A model generated the notes under the pieces. The model ran no database searches and was not told where the DNA came from. It was given only the letters and a program-made list of their open reading frames with translations. Shown here one piece after another: positions 31,934 to 33,436 of a DNA stretch of 33,436 nt. Location of the stretch: NCBI GenBank assembly GCA_003164715.1, contig PLTZ01000041.1, positions 1 through 33,436 of the forward strand. The letters are read 5' to 3'. This DNA comes from Opitutaceae bacterium. GTDB lineage: Bacteria; Verrucomicrobiota; Verrucomicrobiia; Opitutales; Opitutaceae. A program made the position numbers and the translations under genes. How positions within the stretch are numbered: position 1 is the stretch's first letter; each line of letters opens with the position of its first letter.

Positions 31934-33436
31934 GGTGGTAAAGGGATCCGATAGGAGGCCATTTCGCGGATCAGCGGATGGGTTTCCAGGAAGTCGATCT
32001 GGACGACGTTCTCGGGCTCGGCCAGCGCGGCCCTGACGTCCGAGAGCCTCCAGCCCGCCCGCTCGAGCGCCTTGCCCGCGGCCACCTCCAGCCGGTCATG
32101 GGGATTGGCCCTGGCGAGCGACAGGAGTCCCTGAAGGACGCGCACGCCCTCGATGCCGCGGTGCTTGTGCATCGCGAGCGCCCAGGCTCCCGCGCACGGG
32201 CCGATCTCCTCGCAGCGACTGAGCATGTAGCTGACGCCGCGGTCGGCGATCCGGCGCTTCAGGGGATGGATGTGCGCGGCGTCGGTCGCGCTGCGCCCGG
32301 ACTCGGCCCGGGCATGCACCGTCACCGGCTCCATCTTGAGCGTGTAGATGCGCACCAGACGCGATTCGCCACGCACCCACAGCTCGCGGCCCAGGTACTC
32401 CGGTGGCACCGAGTAATACGACCGGTCAAATTCGACGTGGCCGTCCAGATGCACCTTGCGTTTGCCCTCGGTGAAGCTCGGAAAGAGGCTCGCCGGCAGA
32501 GGCCGCAGAGCGGCCCTCTCAACCTCCAGGAAGTGCTTTCCCACCTGCTGGCGGGTCGTCCCGTGGATTCGGGTGTCCGCCACGTTCCTCTCCCAGTCCA
32601 AGAGGAACATGTTCTCGGCCGCCAGGCTTTCGAAGGAGCGGCCCTTGAGCGCATTTTCCTGCACGAAGTCGACGCCGCGCTCCACCCGTCCCTTGTGGCG
32701 GGGAGTCGCCGGCTTTGTCGGCAGGATCACCGTCCCGTAGTGCTCCGCAAACGCGGCCAGCTTCGGGTTGAGTTCCGGATCAAACCAGTCCGGGTGAAGC
32801 ACCGCTGCCTTAAGGTTGTCCGGGCATACCGTGGCCGGGACCCCGCCCATGTAACGGAACGCATTCTCCAGGCACCGAAGGAACGTTTCCGTCTTCTGGT
32901 TCCAGACGACCTCGCTGTATCCCTTCCCCGAGAAGCACATCACTGCACGGAACACGTGCGGCCGGCGCCGGCGTTCGCCCTCCTGCTTGATCCAGGCCCC
33001 GAGCCCAAAATCCACCTGCATCTGCTCTCCCGGAGCAAATTCCATCCGCCGGTATGGCACCGGCGCCGCTCGCTCCAACTTGCGCACATAGCGCTTCACC
33101 GACTGGTACGCCCCGACGAAGCCGTGATCGCGCACAAGGTCCTGGTGGATCCGCTTCGCCGAGAGCTGCTGCTCCAACGCCGCCACGATCACGTCTTTCC
33201 ATGGCTCGCACAGGCTGATACTCGCCTTCGCCGCAGCCACCGCCGCGTTCACGATCGTTTCCGGCTCCGATGCCAGCGCACCAGCCGACCCGGGGGACAG
33301 GGTGGTATACTTTGACGGCTCAGGCGGCGTATTCTCGGGGCAATCGCTATGCGATTCCACGCCTTCGACGGCCTCAGAGCCGGGGGACGGGGTGGTATAC
33401 TTTGCGTACCGCCGAACCGTCTTTCGACTCAGCTTT
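31930..33436 (-). CDS. istA: IS21-family transposase IstA (N-terminus outside window)
   Basis: IstA is the DDE transposase of IS21 elements. The catalytic rve domain is complete: first D in MQVDFG (codon 33010-33012), second D in VCPDNLKA (32818-32820) and E in KGRVERG (32680-32682). The C-terminal beta-barrel and tail end at 31930. A GTG at 33360 could be taken as a start, but the frame stays open to the window edge and there encodes KLSRKTVRRYAK, the recognition helix of the N-terminal helix-turn-helix of IstA, so the gene is partial at its 5' end. Oddly, the linker after this helix contains two KYTT(P/L)SPGS repeats 30 codons apart, encoded by copies of the element's end repeat. Confidence 0.93.
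   Translation of the reverse strand, partial: KLSRKTVRRYAKYTTPSPGSEAVEGVESHSDCPENTPPEPSKYTTLSPGSAGALASEPETIVNAAVAAAKASISLCEPWKDVIVAALEQQLSAKRIHQDLVRDHGFVGAYQSVKRYVRKLERAAPVPYRRMEFAPGEQMQVDFGLGAWIKQEGERRRRPHVFRAVMCFSGKGYSEVVWNQKTETFLRCLENAFRYMGGVPATVCPDNLKAAVLHPDWFDPELNPKLAAFAEHYGTVILPTKPATPRHKGRVERGVDFVQENALKGRSFESLAAENMFLLDWERNVADTRIHGTTRQQVGKHFLEVERAALRPLPASLFPSFTEGKRKVHLDGHVEFDRSYYSVPPEYLGRELWVRGESRLVRIYTLKMEPVTVHARAESGRSATDAAHIHPLKRRIADRGVSYMLSRCEEIGPCAGAWALAMHKHRGIEGVRVLQGLLSLARANPHDRLEVAAGKALERAGWRLSDVRAALAEPENVVQIDFLETHPLIREMASYRIPLPP
33289..33314. repeat. IS end-repeat copy inside istA (inner)
   Basis: Inverted copy of the 31052-31077 unit with 25/26 identity (GGGTGGTATACTTTG end). 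It is in frame within istA and encodes KYTTLSPGS on the minus strand. Confidence 0.75.
33379..33404. repeat. IS end-repeat copy inside istA (outer)
   Basis: Inverted copy of the 31052-31077 unit with 25/26 identity, exactly 90 bp (30 codons) from the inner copy. It encodes KYTTPSPGS in istA. It follows directly on the helix-turn-helix codons, so it is not at the element's outer tip. Confidence 0.75.

Larger units (their letters stand above)
30921..33436 (-). mobile_element. IS21-family insertion sequence (runs off the right edge)
   Basis: The element carries istA and istB in the usual order and orientation, with istB overlapping istA by 4 bp. Its right-end region contains repeated copies of CAAAG(G/T)ATACCA at 30959-30970, 30985-30996 and 31052-31063; multiple end repeats are a known feature of the IS21 family. 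The 26-bp unit at 31052-31077 occurs inverted at 33379-33404 and 33289-33314, each with one mismatch. The exact right terminus is not fixed: TGTTTG near 30921 would give the TG end typical of the family. The left terminus and one target duplication lie outside the window. Confidence 0.8.

Noticed and set aside
31930-33360. istA as a complete gene starting at GTG 33360
   Set aside because: The frame continues to the window edge and encodes a typical IstA recognition helix (LSRKTVRRY), so the start is outside.
1-33436. CRISPR arrays
   Set aside because: No regularly spaced repeats of 24-40 bp were seen, and no cas-like gene is present.

Overview
The window looks like a piece of the chromosome of a GC-rich Verrucomicrobium, most likely of the Opitutaceae/Opitutales type. 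This is inferred from gene content and protein character: a fused SecDF next to YajC and RecJ, HrpB, a biosynthetic arginine decarboxylase, a bacterial GlgC beside GlmS, and a secreted glycoside hydrolase family 3 enzyme. No 16S gene is present, so the taxonomic call is an inference. Most of the sequence is densely packed housekeeping DNA with strong GC bias, interrupted by several accessory patches.

Layout. Positions 1-1825 hold the end of an unknown protein and a membrane-anchored family 2 glycosyltransferase. A convergent SAM methyltransferase follows (1877-2563). Positions 2641-3646 are a small tRNA-linked island: a tRNA-Arg(ACG) gene whose 3' end is duplicated 925 bp away, with a Phd/PIN toxin-antitoxin pair between the copies. 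Just beyond the tRNA is a SLOG-domain protein with four membrane spans (3943-5424), a probable nucleotide-sensing membrane effector. Positions 5526-10236 carry yajC-secDF-recJ on the minus strand. Positions 10329-14761 carry speA overlapping a GH3 glycosidase, convergent with hrpB (14778-17321).

The 1.07 kb gap between hrpB and the next gene is the most unusual part. It starts with a small cluster of DnaA-box-like 9-mers, continues into about 850 nt of hairpin-rich non-coding sequence, and ends in a perfect 12-bp GAAA-capped intrinsic terminator. I read this as a large structured RNA that I cannot assign to a known class. A second Phd/PIN toxin-antitoxin pair follows at once, with tandem GTGACAC operator-like repeats.

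The rest is mostly housekeeping: typA/bipA, gcvT-gcvH (minus), a secreted protein ending in a TonB C-terminal-like domain, a CNNM/CorC-type membrane protein, lgt, a DUF2071 protein, and divergent glgC and glmS. GlgC and GlmS both draw on hexose phosphates, for glycogen and for cell-wall amino sugar respectively. From about 30200 the DNA is accessory again: a small orphan gene with a recombinase-like helix-turn-helix, a remnant of a lipocalin-like gene, and an IS21-family element (istB, istA) that runs off the right edge. Copies of its end repeat occur both at its right end and inside the istA reading frame.
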